A stretch of 49,876 nucleotides of DNA, taken from assembly GCA_945861025.1 (NCBI GenBank), contig CAMASN010000020.1:1-49876 (forward strand), written 5' to 3'. Below are positions 37,556-48,237 of the stretch, in pieces (within the stretch, counting starts at the first letter, position 1; every line of letters begins with the position of its first letter). Source of the DNA: Ferrithrix thermotolerans DSM 19514. GTDB lineage: Bacteria > Actinomycetota > Acidimicrobiia > Acidimicrobiales > Ilumatobacteraceae. A model generated the notes under the pieces. The model saw nothing but the letters and a program-made list of their open reading frames with translations. It made no database searches and had not been told where the DNA came from. Made by a program: the position numbers and the translations under genes.

Positions 37556-38704
37556 TCAGGCCAACGGCACATCGATGAGCCTGAGCCCACCCTTGCCATC
37601 GAAGGTGAGCGCAGCAGCACCATCGACCAAACGCTGCACCTGATCGCCCAACAACTCGGCGCGCCAGCCAATCGATAACCGAGCATCGGGGTCTTTACGT
37701 AACAACGCAACGATGTCGCCACGGGTACCGAGCAACGCCGTGTCGATCTTTTCGTTTCGAGCAAGTTCGCTCACCCATGCCGACACCAACGTGATCGCTG
37801 GGCGCAGATTGCGGTCGAGTTCTTCGACATCGTTCTCAGGCAGGAGAACTTCGTTCTGCATACCTTCGAGCACTGCAGCGATGATCTCACGACCGAGGTT
37901 GCCACGCCAATGACGCTCGTCGATGCCGCGAGCATGAGCAAGTTCTTCGACTGACTGCGGCTGCTTTTGGGCGATACCGAGAATTGCAAGGTCGGGAAGG
38001 ATCTGCCGCACTGGTGAGTCGACGCTCATCGCACGACGTTCACGCCACGCAGCAACCGAGCGGGCGACGCCGCGCGCCTTTGGCTTGAGCACGCGAACAT
38101 CTTTGAGGCGCAGCCAAGCACCTTCGGGGTCGGTGCCACTACCGGGCTTCACACGAAGCTCCTCGCACGCGGCCTCAGCCCATGACACACGACCAGTGCG
38201 CTCGAGTTGAGCGGTGATGCGATCTTGCAACTCAAGGAGGTGAGCAACATCGCTGGCGGCATACGACTTTTGATCGTCGGTCAGAGGACGACGCAACCAG
38301 TCGGTGAGCCGATCGCCCTTAGGAACGGTGACCTTGAGCTCGCCCTGCAACAAGCTGGCCAACGACGGCGTTCCGTAGCCAATGAAACCAGCAGCGAGTT
38401 GGGTGTCGAAGAGACGCTTTGGCACTGCACCACACGAATGGGTGAGCACATCGAGATCTTGTTGTGCCGCATGCAGCACGCACTGTGAGTCGCTTTCGAG
38501 TAACGGGCGTAGCGCGGTGACATCGACTGCGAGCGGATCGACCAGAGCGGTTCCGCCAGGCCACGCGAACTGAGCAAGCGCAAGCTTTGGGTAATAGGTG
38601 CGCTCGCGATGGAACTCAGTATCGAACGCGTAGCGCGGCTCGGCCATCAAGACATCGACGAGATCAAGCAGCTCGTTCTGCGTGGCAATCCACTGATAGG
38701 TCAC
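37556..38704 (-). CDS. rnd: Ribonuclease D family protein (DEDD exonuclease plus HRDC domain)
   Basis: A 382-residue 3'-5' exoribonuclease for stable-RNA maturation. DEDDy residues are D28 and E30 (YAFDTEFHRE), the Asp in LHAAQQDLDVL, and SYAASDVAHLL with its Tyr and Asp. A single HRDC domain, with PVRQILPDLAILGIAQKQP at its start, occupies the C-terminal half. GTG 38704 overlaps the rhodanese stop by four bases (GTGA), and upstream in-frame residues are not family-like. Confidence 0.92.
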   Translation of the reverse strand: MTYQWIATQNELLDLVDVLMAEPRYAFDTEFHRERTYYPKLALAQFAWPGGTALVDPLAVDVTALRPLLESDSQCVLHAAQQDLDVLTHSCGAVPKRLFDTQLAAGFIGYGTPSLASLLQGELKVTVPKGDRLTDWLRRPLTDDQKSYAASDVAHLLELQDRITAQLERTGRVSWAEAACEELRVKPGSGTDPEGAWLRLKDVRVLKPKARGVARSVAAWRERRAMSVDSPVRQILPDLAILGIAQKQPQSVEELAHARGIDERHWRGNLGREIIAAVLEGMQNEVLLPENDVEELDRNLRPAITLVSAWVSELARNEKIDTALLGTRGDIVALLRKDPDARLSIGWRAELLGDQVQRLVDGAAALTFDGKGGLRLIDVPLA

Positions 38705-39024
38705 GAAGGCGAATCCCCGGCAACCGTGTCGCGACCGCTTTGGATCCATGCCATCGTGCCTCCGGCTACGTTGACCGTGTTCACGCCATGATCGATAAGA
38801 AATTCGCAGGCTCGCATGCTGCGGCCACCCGATTTGCACACCACATATGTGGGTCCATCGCCGCGAAAGGTTTCGACATTGTCTGGCACTGTGCCGAGCA
38901 CCACGAGCAATGCTCCAGGAATATGTCCGCTTTCATATTCGTCGACCTCGCGCACGTCGACAAGGCGCACTCCGTGAGCAAGCTTTTCGGCGAGTTGATC
39001 GACAGTAATCTCAGAAATTGCCAT
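38701..39024 (-). CDS. Single-domain rhodanese
   Basis: A 107-residue rhodanese domain, a persulfide carrier or thiosulfate sulfurtransferase. The conserved LVDVREVDEYESGHIPGA block is at 21-38. The catalytic cysteine is C63 in YVVCKSGGRSMRA, whose CKSGGRS loop is the active site. It overlaps rnd by four bases. A TAGCCT box eight bases upstream of its ATG suggests its own leaderless promoter, with the box starting in the mobA stop codon. Confidence 0.93.
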   Translation of the reverse strand: MAISEITVDQLAEKLAHGVRLVDVREVDEYESGHIPGALLVVLGTVPDNVETFRGDGPTYVVCKSGGRSMRACEFLIDHGVNTVNVAGGTMAWIQSGRDTVAGDSPS

Positions 39025-39032
39025 GGCGTCAC

Positions 39033-39038
39033 AGGCTA
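39033..39038 (-). promoter_or_regulatory. Leaderless -10 box (TAGCCT) sharing the mobA stop codon
   Basis: On the minus strand the mobA TAG (39038-39036) is the first half of TAGCCT, which ends eight bases before the rhodanese ATG at 39024. Confidence 0.4.
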
Positions 39039-39611
39039 GCTAGTCGGCAGGTCTTCAGGGGTATTGACGTTACGTAGCGCGAGTGGGCGCACGGGCACCT
39101 CAATCACGTTCAACACCTTGAACACTTCGAGTAACGATCGCTGACCAGAATCGAATACTTGCTGAACCGAGTCGCGACAGCGCGGATTCCAGAGCGCGCA
39201 CAGCGGCTCGATGCGATCCGTTCGGGCGACGACCACATCAACTTCAGCAGCATTCTGTCCAAGGGCGACCGACGATACAGCGGCTTGATAGAGAGCATCG
39301 ATCGAATCGACATCAAGCCACGGCAGGTCGCACGCCACCACACACAGCCACGAGCCGAGCGATCGCATCGAACCCATCGCTGTGAGCACACCTCCGAGAG
39401 GTCCCTCGCCGGGATGCAGATCGTCGACGTGGGCGAGGTTGCCGGCAAGTTGACGTGGCCCAACGGCCACAACGTTCGAGCATCCGGCCGCAGCCAGCGC
39501 CGCCGCAACGCGATCGACCATAGCCACGCCCTCGATCTCAATCAACGCCTTGTCGCGGCCCATCCGCCGGCTTGAACCACCGGTAAGAACGGCCCCGACA
39601 AGATCAGCCAT
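39036..39611 (-). CDS. mobA: Molybdenum cofactor guanylyltransferase (MobA-like)
   Basis: A 191-residue nucleotidyltransferase joining GMP to molybdopterin. GAVLTGGSSRRMGRDKAL at 5-22 is the GTP-binding signature LxGGxSxRMGxDK. VVACDLPWLDVD has the metal-binding Asp and PLCALWNPRC the later conserved block. No other molybdenum-cofactor gene lies in the window. Its first eight bases overlap the end of the DUF3151 gene. A related nucleotidyltransferase (MocA-type) cannot be ruled out from motifs alone. Confidence 0.88.
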   Translation of the reverse strand: MADLVGAVLTGGSSRRMGRDKALIEIEGVAMVDRVAAALAAAGCSNVVAVGPRQLAGNLAHVDDLHPGEGPLGGVLTAMGSMRSLGSWLCVVACDLPWLDVDSIDALYQAAVSSVALGQNAAEVDVVVARTDRIEPLCALWNPRCRDSVQQVFDSGQRSLLEVFKVLNVIEVPVRPLALRNVNTPEDLPTS

Positions 39612-40050
39612 CAGATGGGATTCCACTCGGATCGAGTTGCTGGATGAACAAGCCAATGCGCTCGGCTTCGTCGTTCTCGCCAATGCGTTGGGCCATTTGC
39701 CCGAGTCCGCTGAGCGCACGGAGGAAGCCGCGGTTATTCGGGTATGTCCAACGAACGTATCCGGAACCGCGCCAGCCACTGGCCCGCAATGCGTCGAGGC
39801 CGCGATGATAGCCCACGCGATAGGCGGCGTATCGCTCGATGTCGTCGCGGCCAAGGTCGCCCAAACGCGCCCATGCATCGACATAACGAGGCCACATTGC
39901 GACCACTGCAGAGATCGCCTCACGACGAGCCTCGGCGGGACCAGCGAGCGCTTGTTCGAGGGCGTGGTGCGCTGTCGGGTCGGGCGGCGGAAGCTCGGAA
40001 CTCGGTGGACCCTGAGGGGTGAGGTGGATCGGGCGTTGGTCGTCACTCAT
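39604..40050 (-). CDS. DUF3151 family protein
   Basis: A 148-residue actinobacterial protein of unknown function. The N-terminus is proline-rich (SSELPPPDPTAHHALE), then WPRYVDAWARLGDLG and the hallmark AYRVGYHRGLDALRASGW, NRGFLRALSGLGQMAQRIGE. The helices look like a small TPR-like fold, but no catalytic residue is evident. TAGTCT ends six bases before the ATG at 40050. It is the first gene of the minus-strand run DUF3151-mobA-rhodanese-rnd. Confidence 0.88.
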   Translation of the reverse strand: MSDDQRPIHLTPQGPPSSELPPPDPTAHHALEQALAGPAEARREAISAVVAMWPRYVDAWARLGDLGRDDIERYAAYRVGYHRGLDALRASGWRGSGYVRWTYPNNRGFLRALSGLGQMAQRIGENDEAERIGLFIQQLDPSGIPSDG

Positions 40051-40056
40051 GGGACA

Positions 40057-40062
40057 AGACTA
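40057..40062 (-). promoter_or_regulatory. Leaderless -10 box (TAGTCT) of the DUF3151 gene
   Basis: TAGTCT on the minus strand ends six bases before ATG 40050. Confidence 0.4.
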
Positions 40063-40110
40063 GAGGGCGCTTTACGCTGGCGATGCCGCGCGGCGCGCTA
40101 TCGGCCAACG

Positions 40111-40116
40111 TAACGT
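40111..40116 (+). promoter_or_regulatory. Leaderless -10 box (TAACGT) of the small membrane protein
   Basis: TAACGT ends six bases before ATG 40123, in the 72-base divergent gap with DUF3151. Confidence 0.4.
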
Positions 40117-40122
40117 GGTGCC

Positions 40123-40395
40123 ATGCTCGCATTGACCGTTGACTCCGCCAAGAACATCGCCATCGCCGTGGTCGGCGTTTTTGTCATCACAGCAATCATC
40201 TCCGCCAAGCTGATGGCCAGCGTCACCAAGAAGGCCATCATGTTCTTGGTGCTCGGCGCGCTCAGCTTGGGGGTCTACACACAGCGCCAAGCGCTCGAGT
40301 CATGCGCCGAAAAAGTGAAGAACGATGTCGGCACTGCCGAGACAACGTGCACGTTCTTCGGTACCGACATTCGTATCAACACGACTCTGCCCTAA
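40123..40395 (+). CDS. Small membrane protein, function unknown
   Basis: A 90-residue protein with two likely membrane helices, about 12-30 (IAIAVVGVFVITAIISAKL) and 37-52 (AIMFLVLGALSLGVYT), separated by a short basic turn (VTKK). The C-terminal 40 residues are soluble with two cysteines that could form a disulfide (Cys about 61 and 76) if external. I recognise no family. Its last 20 bases overlap the convergent hydrolase gene. Confidence 0.7.
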   Translation: MLALTVDSAKNIAIAVVGVFVITAIISAKLMASVTKKAIMFLVLGALSLGVYTQRQALESCAEKVKNDVGTAETTCTFFGTDIRINTTLP

Positions 40396-41197
40396 CACTG
40401 GCGGCCTGCGCCCAGCGCCCGCCCACCATCTGCATCAGCGGATCAACAATCATCGTGGTGAACATCTCTGCGTGACTGTTCGGCGCATCGTGGCGAGCGC
40501 CAATCAGCTCGACTACTGCACCGCTGCCCACTCGCTCGCTCACCAAGCGCATGCCCTCACGGTGATGCTCTGAGCTGAGCGATCCGAAACCAGCCACCAC
40601 CGGACACATGATGTCGGTGGCGCTCCACGGAGCATTCGCATGCAGATCCTTTAGTTCGCCGACCATCGATGTTCCCTCGGCACGCCGTGTGAGGCGAGTG
40701 CGTTCGGGCAGGGTCTCCCAACGCCTGTTGCCGATCATTCGGCGCATGAAGGCCTCGGCCGCGTCACCCTCTTCGCCAGCGCCTGCTCGCGCTGCTGACC
40801 CAGCAGTAGAGCCAGGCCACCATGGCTCCCAAGACAACGGTGACTCAAAGAGCGCGACACCTTGGATGAGGTCGGGACACCGTGCGGCCGTTGCCATGGC
40901 CACGTTGCCTCCGTAACTATGAGCAACGAGCACAGCTTGGCGGCCATCGAGCAAAGAAACGAGATCGTCGACCTGAGACGACATCTCGAACGGGCCGACG
41001 TGCGGCGCAGATCTGCCGTAGCCGCGTCGGTCATAACGCACCACTCGAAACCGACTGTCGAGCCTGCGGCTCACCTTGAGCATCCCCGTCGAGCGGTCCA
41101 TTGTGCCGTGAACCAGCACCACCAAAGGAGCATCGGCTGGGCCGGCCACCTCACTCCAAATTGCAGTCAACGAAAACTCCTCGGTTACGAACACCAC
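40376..41197 (-). CDS. Alpha/beta hydrolase
   Basis: A 273-residue alpha/beta-hydrolase fold protein. The oxyanion HGTMDR follows VVLVHG (about 27-33). The nucleophile elbow is AHSYGGN (Ser). The catalytic His is in GARHDAPNSHAE. YDRRGYGRSAP is the usual strand-4 turn. It starts with GTG 41197 (GTG 41194 possible) with no ribosome binding site or clear -10 box nearby. It ends inside the 3' end of the convergent small membrane gene, a 20-base tail-to-tail overlap. Substrate unknown. Confidence 0.85.
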   Translation of the reverse strand: MVFVTEEFSLTAIWSEVAGPADAPLVVLVHGTMDRSTGMLKVSRRLDSRFRVVRYDRRGYGRSAPHVGPFEMSSQVDDLVSLLDGRQAVLVAHSYGGNVAMATAARCPDLIQGVALFESPLSWEPWWPGSTAGSAARAGAGEEGDAAEAFMRRMIGNRRWETLPERTRLTRRAEGTSMVGELKDLHANAPWSATDIMCPVVAGFGSLSSEHHREGMRLVSERVGSGAVVELIGARHDAPNSHAEMFTTMIVDPLMQMVGGRWAQAASVRAESC

Positions 41198-41276
41198 GAG
41201 CGCGAGCGCTTGGCCATGCTTTCAAAGTACGCCACGATCTTCGTTTTCGGTCGCATAGCTGCTTATCTAGAGCGTT

Positions 41277-41897
41277 ATGGAGTTGCTCTTGATACGTCAT
41301 GCCTTGCCTATTCGCCGCGAACTCACCGAGGGCGTAGCAGACCCCGAATTAAGCGAAGCAGGAGTCGCCCAAGCACTGCACTTGGCCGAGTATCTCGCTA
41401 GCGAAGAACTGCATGCAATCTACGCCAGTCCTCTCAAACGAGCGCAGCAGACCGCAGCACCGATCGCTGAGCGCTTTCAACTCGAGGTCGCGGTGGTCGA
41501 TGGCGTGGCCGAGTTCGATCGCAACTCAAGTGAATATGTGCCGGTTGAGGAACTCAAAGCCTCGAACGACCCGCGTTGGCAAGAACTGATCGACAACCGC
41601 TGGGATGGGCGAGACGAAACTCAGCAGCAGTTCACCGATCGCGTGTTCAACGCCATGGAAGCAATCATTCAGGCCCATAACGGACACAACGTGGCCGTGG
41701 TGTGCCACGGTGGAGTCATCAACTCGTACCTCGCACGCATTTTGGGCACGCCCGAAACTGCTGGATTCTTTTACCCCAACTACACGTCGATTCATCGAGT
41801 CGTTGCCGCCCGCACTGGCCAACGCCAAATCGTCACCATCAACGAGACTGCGCACTTACGTGGCACCGGGCTCCCTATCGGGCTCTACGGTAAGTGA
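41277..41897 (+). CDS. Histidine phosphatase family protein
   Basis: A 206-residue histidine phosphatase/phosphoglycerate mutase-like protein. The phosphoacceptor motif LIRHALPIRREL opens the protein (RHA rather than the common RHG). YASPLKRAQQTAAPIAE carries the second Arg, and VVCHGGVINSYLARILG carries the second catalytic His. Substrate could be a sugar phosphate or a phosphoprotein. Its TGA is separated by a single base from the aminopeptidase ATG at 41899, so the two are likely coupled. Confidence 0.9.
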   Translation: MELLLIRHALPIRRELTEGVADPELSEAGVAQALHLAEYLASEELHAIYASPLKRAQQTAAPIAERFQLEVAVVDGVAEFDRNSSEYVPVEELKASNDPRWQELIDNRWDGRDETQQQFTDRVFNAMEAIIQAHNGHNVAVVCHGGVINSYLARILGTPETAGFFYPNYTSIHRVVAARTGQRQIVTINETAHLRGTGLPIGLYGK

Positions 41898-41898
41898 C

Positions 41899-43170
41899 AT
41901 GACTCAGCGCGCAACCAACGGCATAAGCGATCTTGTCTCGTTCCTCGACTCGTCGCCGTCTCCATGGCACGCAGTCGCATCGAGCGTTGCTCGGCTCACA
42001 GCGTCCGGGTTTCAACAGCTCAACGAGGCCGATGCGTGGCAACACGTGGGCGATGGGTTCGTTGTACGCGGCGCGGCATTGGTGGCGTGGAGATCATCAA
42101 CGAGCTCAAGTGCAACGTCGCCGTTTCACATCGTTGGCGCTCACACCGATTCGCCATGCTTGCGGGTGAAACCTCGCCCCGACGGCGGCGGTTTCGGATG
42201 GCGCCAACTCGGCGTCGAGGTCTACGGCGGCGCGCTACTGAACTCATGGCTCGACCGCGACCTTGGCGTAGCCGGACGCGTTGTGCTGCGCAATGGCAGC
42301 GCTGTTGATGTCGCCGTGCACGAGCCAATAGCACGCGTGCCGCAGTTAGCCATTCACCTCGACCGCGATGTAAACGACAAAGGGCTGCTGCTCGACAAAC
42401 AGCAACACCTCGCCCCCGTATGGGGCACCGGCGCAGCCGCCGATGGCGACTTTGCCAACTGGCTCGGTGCGCAAGCAAACGTGTCCCCCGCCGACATTGC
42501 GTGGTGGGACCTTTGCTTGTTCGACACCACGAAGGCCGCCTTGTTGGGCTCCGACCGCTCGATGCTGGCCAGCGCTCGACTCGATAACCAGCTCAGTTGC
42601 TGGGCGGCTGTCGATGCACTCACCTCGGCTGCAGCTTCAGAAACAACGTCGGTGATTGCCCTGTTCGATCACGAAGAGGTCGGATCAGAAAGTGCTTCGG
42701 GAGCGAGTGGCCCGCTGCTGTCAACCGTGCTCGAACGGCTCAGCGCGCTGCGCGGCGCCAATCGAGAAGGGTTCCACCGGGCGCTTGCGAATTCGTCATG
42801 CATTTCAGCCGACAACGCCCACGCCGTGCATCCCAATTATCCCGAACGGCATGAGCCAGGGCATCGACCGCTCGTCAACTGCGGCCCGGCAATCAAGGTC
42901 AACGCAAACCAGCGTTATGCAACCAACGCCGAAACAGCCGCTGCATTCCAGCGCGCCTGCGAGCGAGCCGACGTTCCATGGCAGGTGTTCGTATCGCGCA
43001 ACAACATGCCGTGCGGATCCACCATCGGCCCGCTCACCGCAACTGCGCTTGGCATCCCAACGGTAGATGTAGGCGTGCCACAACTCTCGATGCACTCGGC
43101 CCGAGAACTCTGCGGCGCACTTGACCCGATCTATCTCGCCAGGGCTCTGAGCGCATACTTCAGCGAGTGA
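41899..43170 (+). CDS. M18 family aminopeptidase
   Basis: A 423-residue dizinc aminopeptidase removing acidic or other N-terminal residues. The metal site is spread along the chain: GAHTDSPCLRVKP (His, Asp), ARLDNQLS, ALFDHEEVGSES (catalytic Glu pair) and VPQLSMHSARELC (His). MPCGSTIGPLTATALGIPT is the family C-terminal signature. The ATG at 41899 follows the phosphatase stop; the open frame upstream lies inside that gene. Full length and normal. Confidence 0.93.
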   Translation: MTQRATNGISDLVSFLDSSPSPWHAVASSVARLTASGFQQLNEADAWQHVGDGFVVRGAALVAWRSSTSSSATSPFHIVGAHTDSPCLRVKPRPDGGGFGWRQLGVEVYGGALLNSWLDRDLGVAGRVVLRNGSAVDVAVHEPIARVPQLAIHLDRDVNDKGLLLDKQQHLAPVWGTGAAADGDFANWLGAQANVSPADIAWWDLCLFDTTKAALLGSDRSMLASARLDNQLSCWAAVDALTSAAASETTSVIALFDHEEVGSESASGASGPLLSTVLERLSALRGANREGFHRALANSSCISADNAHAVHPNYPERHEPGHRPLVNCGPAIKVNANQRYATNAETAAAFQRACERADVPWQVFVSRNNMPCGSTIGPLTATALGIPTVDVGVPQLSMHSARELCGALDPIYLARALSAYFSE

Positions 43171-43176
43171 CTCGCA

Positions 43177-43857
43177 CTACTTGAGTCCCACACGCGTTTG
43201 CGCTTCGTCGAACAAGATCTGAAGTTGCTCGTGTAATTCGGCGGTGAGGCGCTTGACCTCGGATCGAGGAGCGCGGCCGTTGCCGTCGATCTGCGGATAG
43301 ATCGGCTTACCCACGATGACACGCACCTTGCGCGGGTAAATGACCCTGGCACCCTTGGGCATCACCCGCTCGGATCCGCCGATACCTACTGGGATGATGG
43401 GCACCCGACCACGGCACGCCACATATGCCGCGCCTTCGAACAACGGCTGCACGATGGGCCCGCTCTTGCGTTCACCTTCGGGAAACATGACCAACGGTTC
43501 GCCGTTGTTGAGCACGTGGATGCAGCGCTTGAGCGCTTCGATATCGGTGGTGCCGCGGGTGACCGGGAAGCCACCTACTGACGACAGCAACCAACCAAAC
43601 GGTTTGTTCTTCCACATACTGTCTTTGCCCATAAAACGCATGCGGCGCCGAGTGACCCCTGCGGCAATTGGAGTGTCTACGTTGCTGCGGTGCACCGGTG
43701 CCAGCACATACGAGCCTGTGCGCGGCAGGTTCTCTTTGCCGTCAACCGTCATGCGGGTCATCAACCGGATGAAACCCGTGGCGATGGCCTTCCAGAATTG
43801 GTATGACGCCTTGCTCCAAAAACTCTGCTGAGCAAAGAACGAATCGACCTCGCTCAT
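43177..43857 (-). CDS. Lysophospholipid acyltransferase (PlsC family)
   Basis: A 226-residue PlsC-type acyltransferase making phosphatidate from lysophosphatidate. HX4D is in APVHRSNVDTP (about 53-63). FPEGERKSGP (about 125-134) is the EGxR/S motif, and VPIIPVGIGGSERVMPKG is the downstream substrate pocket. It is the last gene of guaB1-cmk-plsC, 16 bases after cmk. cmk-plsC adjacency is common in bacteria. This copy is shorter and closer to standard PlsC than the 340-residue one at 2688. Confidence 0.92.
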   Translation of the reverse strand: MSEVDSFFAQQSFWSKASYQFWKAIATGFIRLMTRMTVDGKENLPRTGSYVLAPVHRSNVDTPIAAGVTRRRMRFMGKDSMWKNKPFGWLLSSVGGFPVTRGTTDIEALKRCIHVLNNGEPLVMFPEGERKSGPIVQPLFEGAAYVACRGRVPIIPVGIGGSERVMPKGARVIYPRKVRVIVGKPIYPQIDGNGRAPRSEVKRLTAELHEQLQILFDEAQTRVGLK

Positions 43858-43873
43858 CTCGATTCGGCCCTGA

Positions 43874-45960
<2,087 letters not shown>

Positions 45961-46027
45961 TCAGTCGAGCGTCTCTGCGCAAGAACTGCCTCAGGCTACG
46001 ACTATTTTCGCGCTACCCGCTACGACC

Positions 46028-46033
46028 TATACT
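46028..46033 (+). promoter_or_regulatory. Leaderless -10 box (TATACT) of the second hydrolase
   Basis: TATACT ends eight bases before GTG 46042; this is the best -10 match among the leaderless candidates. Confidence 0.5.
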
Positions 46034-46041
46034 CACCGACC

Positions 46042-46728
46042 GTGACTCCGCCAGTTGTTCTCGTACATGGATGGGGTGGTTCCTTTCGAACCACCTGGCA
46101 AAAGAGCGGTTTCACCGCGCTCCTCGAAGACATCGATCGCAGCGTGATTGGTGTCGACCTACTCGGTCACGGCACCGCCCCGAAGCCGCACGACCCCGCC
46201 GCCTACGCTGACCTCACCACCCGTGTCGTAGAGGCCCTCCCCGACGAGCCAGTCGACGCGGTTGGTTTTTCGCTTGGTGCGATCACCCTGCTTCGCTTGG
46301 CGTGCCGCGAACCGCATCGCTTCAATCGACTCGTGCTGGGCGGCATCGGCGAAAACGTGTTCAGTTCCGACGACACGGGCACATCACGAATTCTCGCAGC
46401 GCTCGATGGCACCGGCGATCCCGACGACAACATCGGGCGCCTCTTCGCTCAGTACGCCGACCAAGACGGCAACGACAAGCATGCACTTGCGGCGGTCATG
46501 CGTCGCCCAAGCCTCGGTGCGTTCACGCCCCAACAACTCGCAGCAGTTACGTGCCCAACGTTGGTCGCCATCGGCGATCTCGATTTCGCTGGCCCGGGCG
46601 ATCGGTTGGCCGATGCATTGCCGAACTCCGAGCTTGTCGTGCTCCGTAAGGTCGATCACTTCGCCACTCCTGAAGCGTTTGCATTCATCGACGCAACGCT
46701 CGAGTTCCTTGAGTCGTCGTCCGTATAG
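46042..46728 (+). CDS. Alpha/beta hydrolase
   Basis: A 228-residue hydrolase-fold protein. VVLVHGWGGSFRTTWQ opens with the HG oxyanion motif. The nucleophile elbow is GFSLGA (Ser about 73), VDLLGHG precedes it, IGDLDFAGP holds the acid Asp, and VDHFATPE the catalytic His. Residue order matches small esterases or cofactor-pathway hydrolases. Substrate unknown. It begins with GTG at a leaderless promoter, and its TAG stop overlaps the -10 box of the Sua5 gene. Confidence 0.87.
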   Translation: MTPPVVLVHGWGGSFRTTWQKSGFTALLEDIDRSVIGVDLLGHGTAPKPHDPAAYADLTTRVVEALPDEPVDAVGFSLGAITLLRLACREPHRFNRLVLGGIGENVFSSDDTGTSRILAALDGTGDPDDNIGRLFAQYADQDGNDKHALAAVMRRPSLGAFTPQQLAAVTCPTLVAIGDLDFAGPGDRLADALPNSELVVLRKVDHFATPEAFAFIDATLEFLESSSV

Positions 46729-46731
46729 CCT
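46726..46731 (+). promoter_or_regulatory. Leaderless -10 box (TAGCCT) sharing the hydrolase stop codon
   Basis: The TAG stop of the hydrolase (46726-46728) is the first half of TAGCCT, which ends seven bases before the Sua5 GTG at 46739. The same arrangement occurs at 39033-39038. Confidence 0.4.
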
Positions 46732-46738
46732 CGAACAC

Positions 46739-47650
46739 GTGACCGAGTCCATCGACGAAGCCGTTGCAATCCTGCGACGCGGCGGACTCGTGGGCGTTCC
46801 AACCGAGACGGTGTATGGCCTCGCAGCCGACGCTGCTAACGACACTGCGGTGCGCCGAATCTTCGAAGCGAAGGGCCGCCCCGCCGATCATCCACTCATT
46901 GTGCACATCGGCTCCGCTGCCGAGATGGGGTCATGGGCCGCATCGATTCCCGAATCAGCGCAAGTGCTCGCCGAGGCATGCTGGCCGGGGCCGCTTACGC
47001 TGCTTGTACCCAAGGCCGGCCATGTGCTCAGCGTTGTCACCGGAGGCCGAGACACGGTTGGTCTACGGGTGCCTGCACACCCGATGGCGCTCGAGTTGCT
47101 GCGGCGATTCGGCGGGGCATTGGCAGCGCCTTCGGCCAACCGTTTTGGACAGGTTTCCCCCACCACCGCTGATCACGTGTGTGGCGATCTCGGCGACGCT
47201 GTAGACCTCGTGCTCGACGGCGGGCCGTGCCCGATTGGTGTCGAATCAACAATTGTCGATTGCACTGTTTCTCCTCCGCAAGTGCTTCGCCCTGGGGGCA
47301 TCGCCACCGAGGTCATCGCCCGTCTTCTCGACGGAGTCATCACAGTGCCAACCGGCCCAGCGCGCGCGAGCGGCATGTTGGCATCGCATTACGCGCCGCG
47401 TTGTCGCGTCGAAGTCGTCGACAACCTCGAGCAGGCAACAACCAACGCTGCGACTCATGCATACGCAGGTTTGCGCGTCGATATACTCGACCCAACTGCC
47501 GACCTTGTGACTGCTGCGCAACAGCTCTATAACTGGCTACGCAACGCAGATACCCGCACGCTCGATGTGCTCGTAGCGGTGCTACCGCCAGCAGTGGGGC
47601 TTGGTCACGCGATTCGCGACCGTCTCATCAAAGCGGCGGGTCTCGGCTGA
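46739..47650 (+). CDS. sua5: L-threonylcarbamoyladenylate synthase (Sua5 type)
   Basis: A 303-residue enzyme making threonylcarbamoyl-AMP for the t6A37 modification of ANN-decoding tRNAs. The YrdC domain (1-190) has PTETVYGLAADA, KGRPADHPLIVHI, APSANRFGQVSPT and GVESTIVDCT. A linker (PTGPARASGMLASHYAP) leads to the C-terminal Sua5 domain, so this is the long two-domain form. GTG 46739 is chosen since the upstream open frame overlaps the hydrolase gene. Confidence 0.94.
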   Translation: MTESIDEAVAILRRGGLVGVPTETVYGLAADAANDTAVRRIFEAKGRPADHPLIVHIGSAAEMGSWAASIPESAQVLAEACWPGPLTLLVPKAGHVLSVVTGGRDTVGLRVPAHPMALELLRRFGGALAAPSANRFGQVSPTTADHVCGDLGDAVDLVLDGGPCPIGVESTIVDCTVSPPQVLRPGGIATEVIARLLDGVITVPTGPARASGMLASHYAPRCRVEVVDNLEQATTNAATHAYAGLRVDILDPTADLVTAAQQLYNWLRNADTRTLDVLVAVLPPAVGLGHAIRDRLIKAAGLG

Positions 47651-47676
47651 CGCCCGCACCGATGCGTCGCACCGAG

Positions 47677-48237
47677 TCATTCGAACGCGCCCGGCATGTT
47701 GAGGTGACGCACCCACACATCGCGAACATCGTCGAGTAGCGGCGCTGGTTTATCTCCCACTGCGACCACGGTAAGGCTCACCGTGCACGCACCGGCATCT
47801 GGCACCAGTTCGAGCCGACACCAACACTCACTTGGCTCATAGAGATGCACCTCGAGTAGATACGGCGGGTCGTCGACAAGCACCTCGCCGATCCATGAAG
47901 TGACCACGAGCAACGCCTCGAACGACTCGGCCGGAAGCGCAGAGATAACGAACGATGGTGCATCGTGCTGGGCGCGTTCGGTAGAGGTTGCGGACGGCGC
48001 TGTCTGAGCTGCAGGGGGTGCCGTAGCGGCTGGCATCGCAGGGTCCGATATCTGGCCTGTCACGTGCGCCTCAACCGCAAGGTACGCGTCATTAATAGCG
48101 CGCATCTCGTCGGCATCGCCACCTCGATCGGGATGAGCGTGAAAGGCCAAGCGACGGCGCGCCACACGCGCCTCATCAAGCGTCGCCGATCGGTCTATGC
48201 CGAGCAGAATGAACGGGTCTGACACCGACGCGCTCAC
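47677..48237 (-). CDS. J-domain protein with novel C-terminal domain
   Basis: A 186-residue protein. An N-terminal J domain (about 7-55) has the HPD motif at 35-37 (AFHAHPDRGG) and would stimulate a DnaK-type chaperone. A low-complexity Ala/Pro/Thr linker (about 64-88) joins it to a C-terminal domain of about 95 residues, predicted beta-rich, that I do not recognise (SWIGEVLVDDPPYLLEVHLY, ECWCRLEL). It lacks the Gly/Phe and zinc regions of DnaJ. GTG 48237 overlaps the xylB stop (GTGA), an odd partner for xylose genes. Confidence 0.8.
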   Translation of the reverse strand: MSASVSDPFILLGIDRSATLDEARVARRRLAFHAHPDRGGDADEMRAINDAYLAVEAHVTGQISDPAMPAATAPPAAQTAPSATSTERAQHDAPSFVISALPAESFEALLVVTSWIGEVLVDDPPYLLEVHLYEPSECWCRLELVPDAGACTVSLTVVAVGDKPAPLLDDVRDVWVRHLNMPGAFE

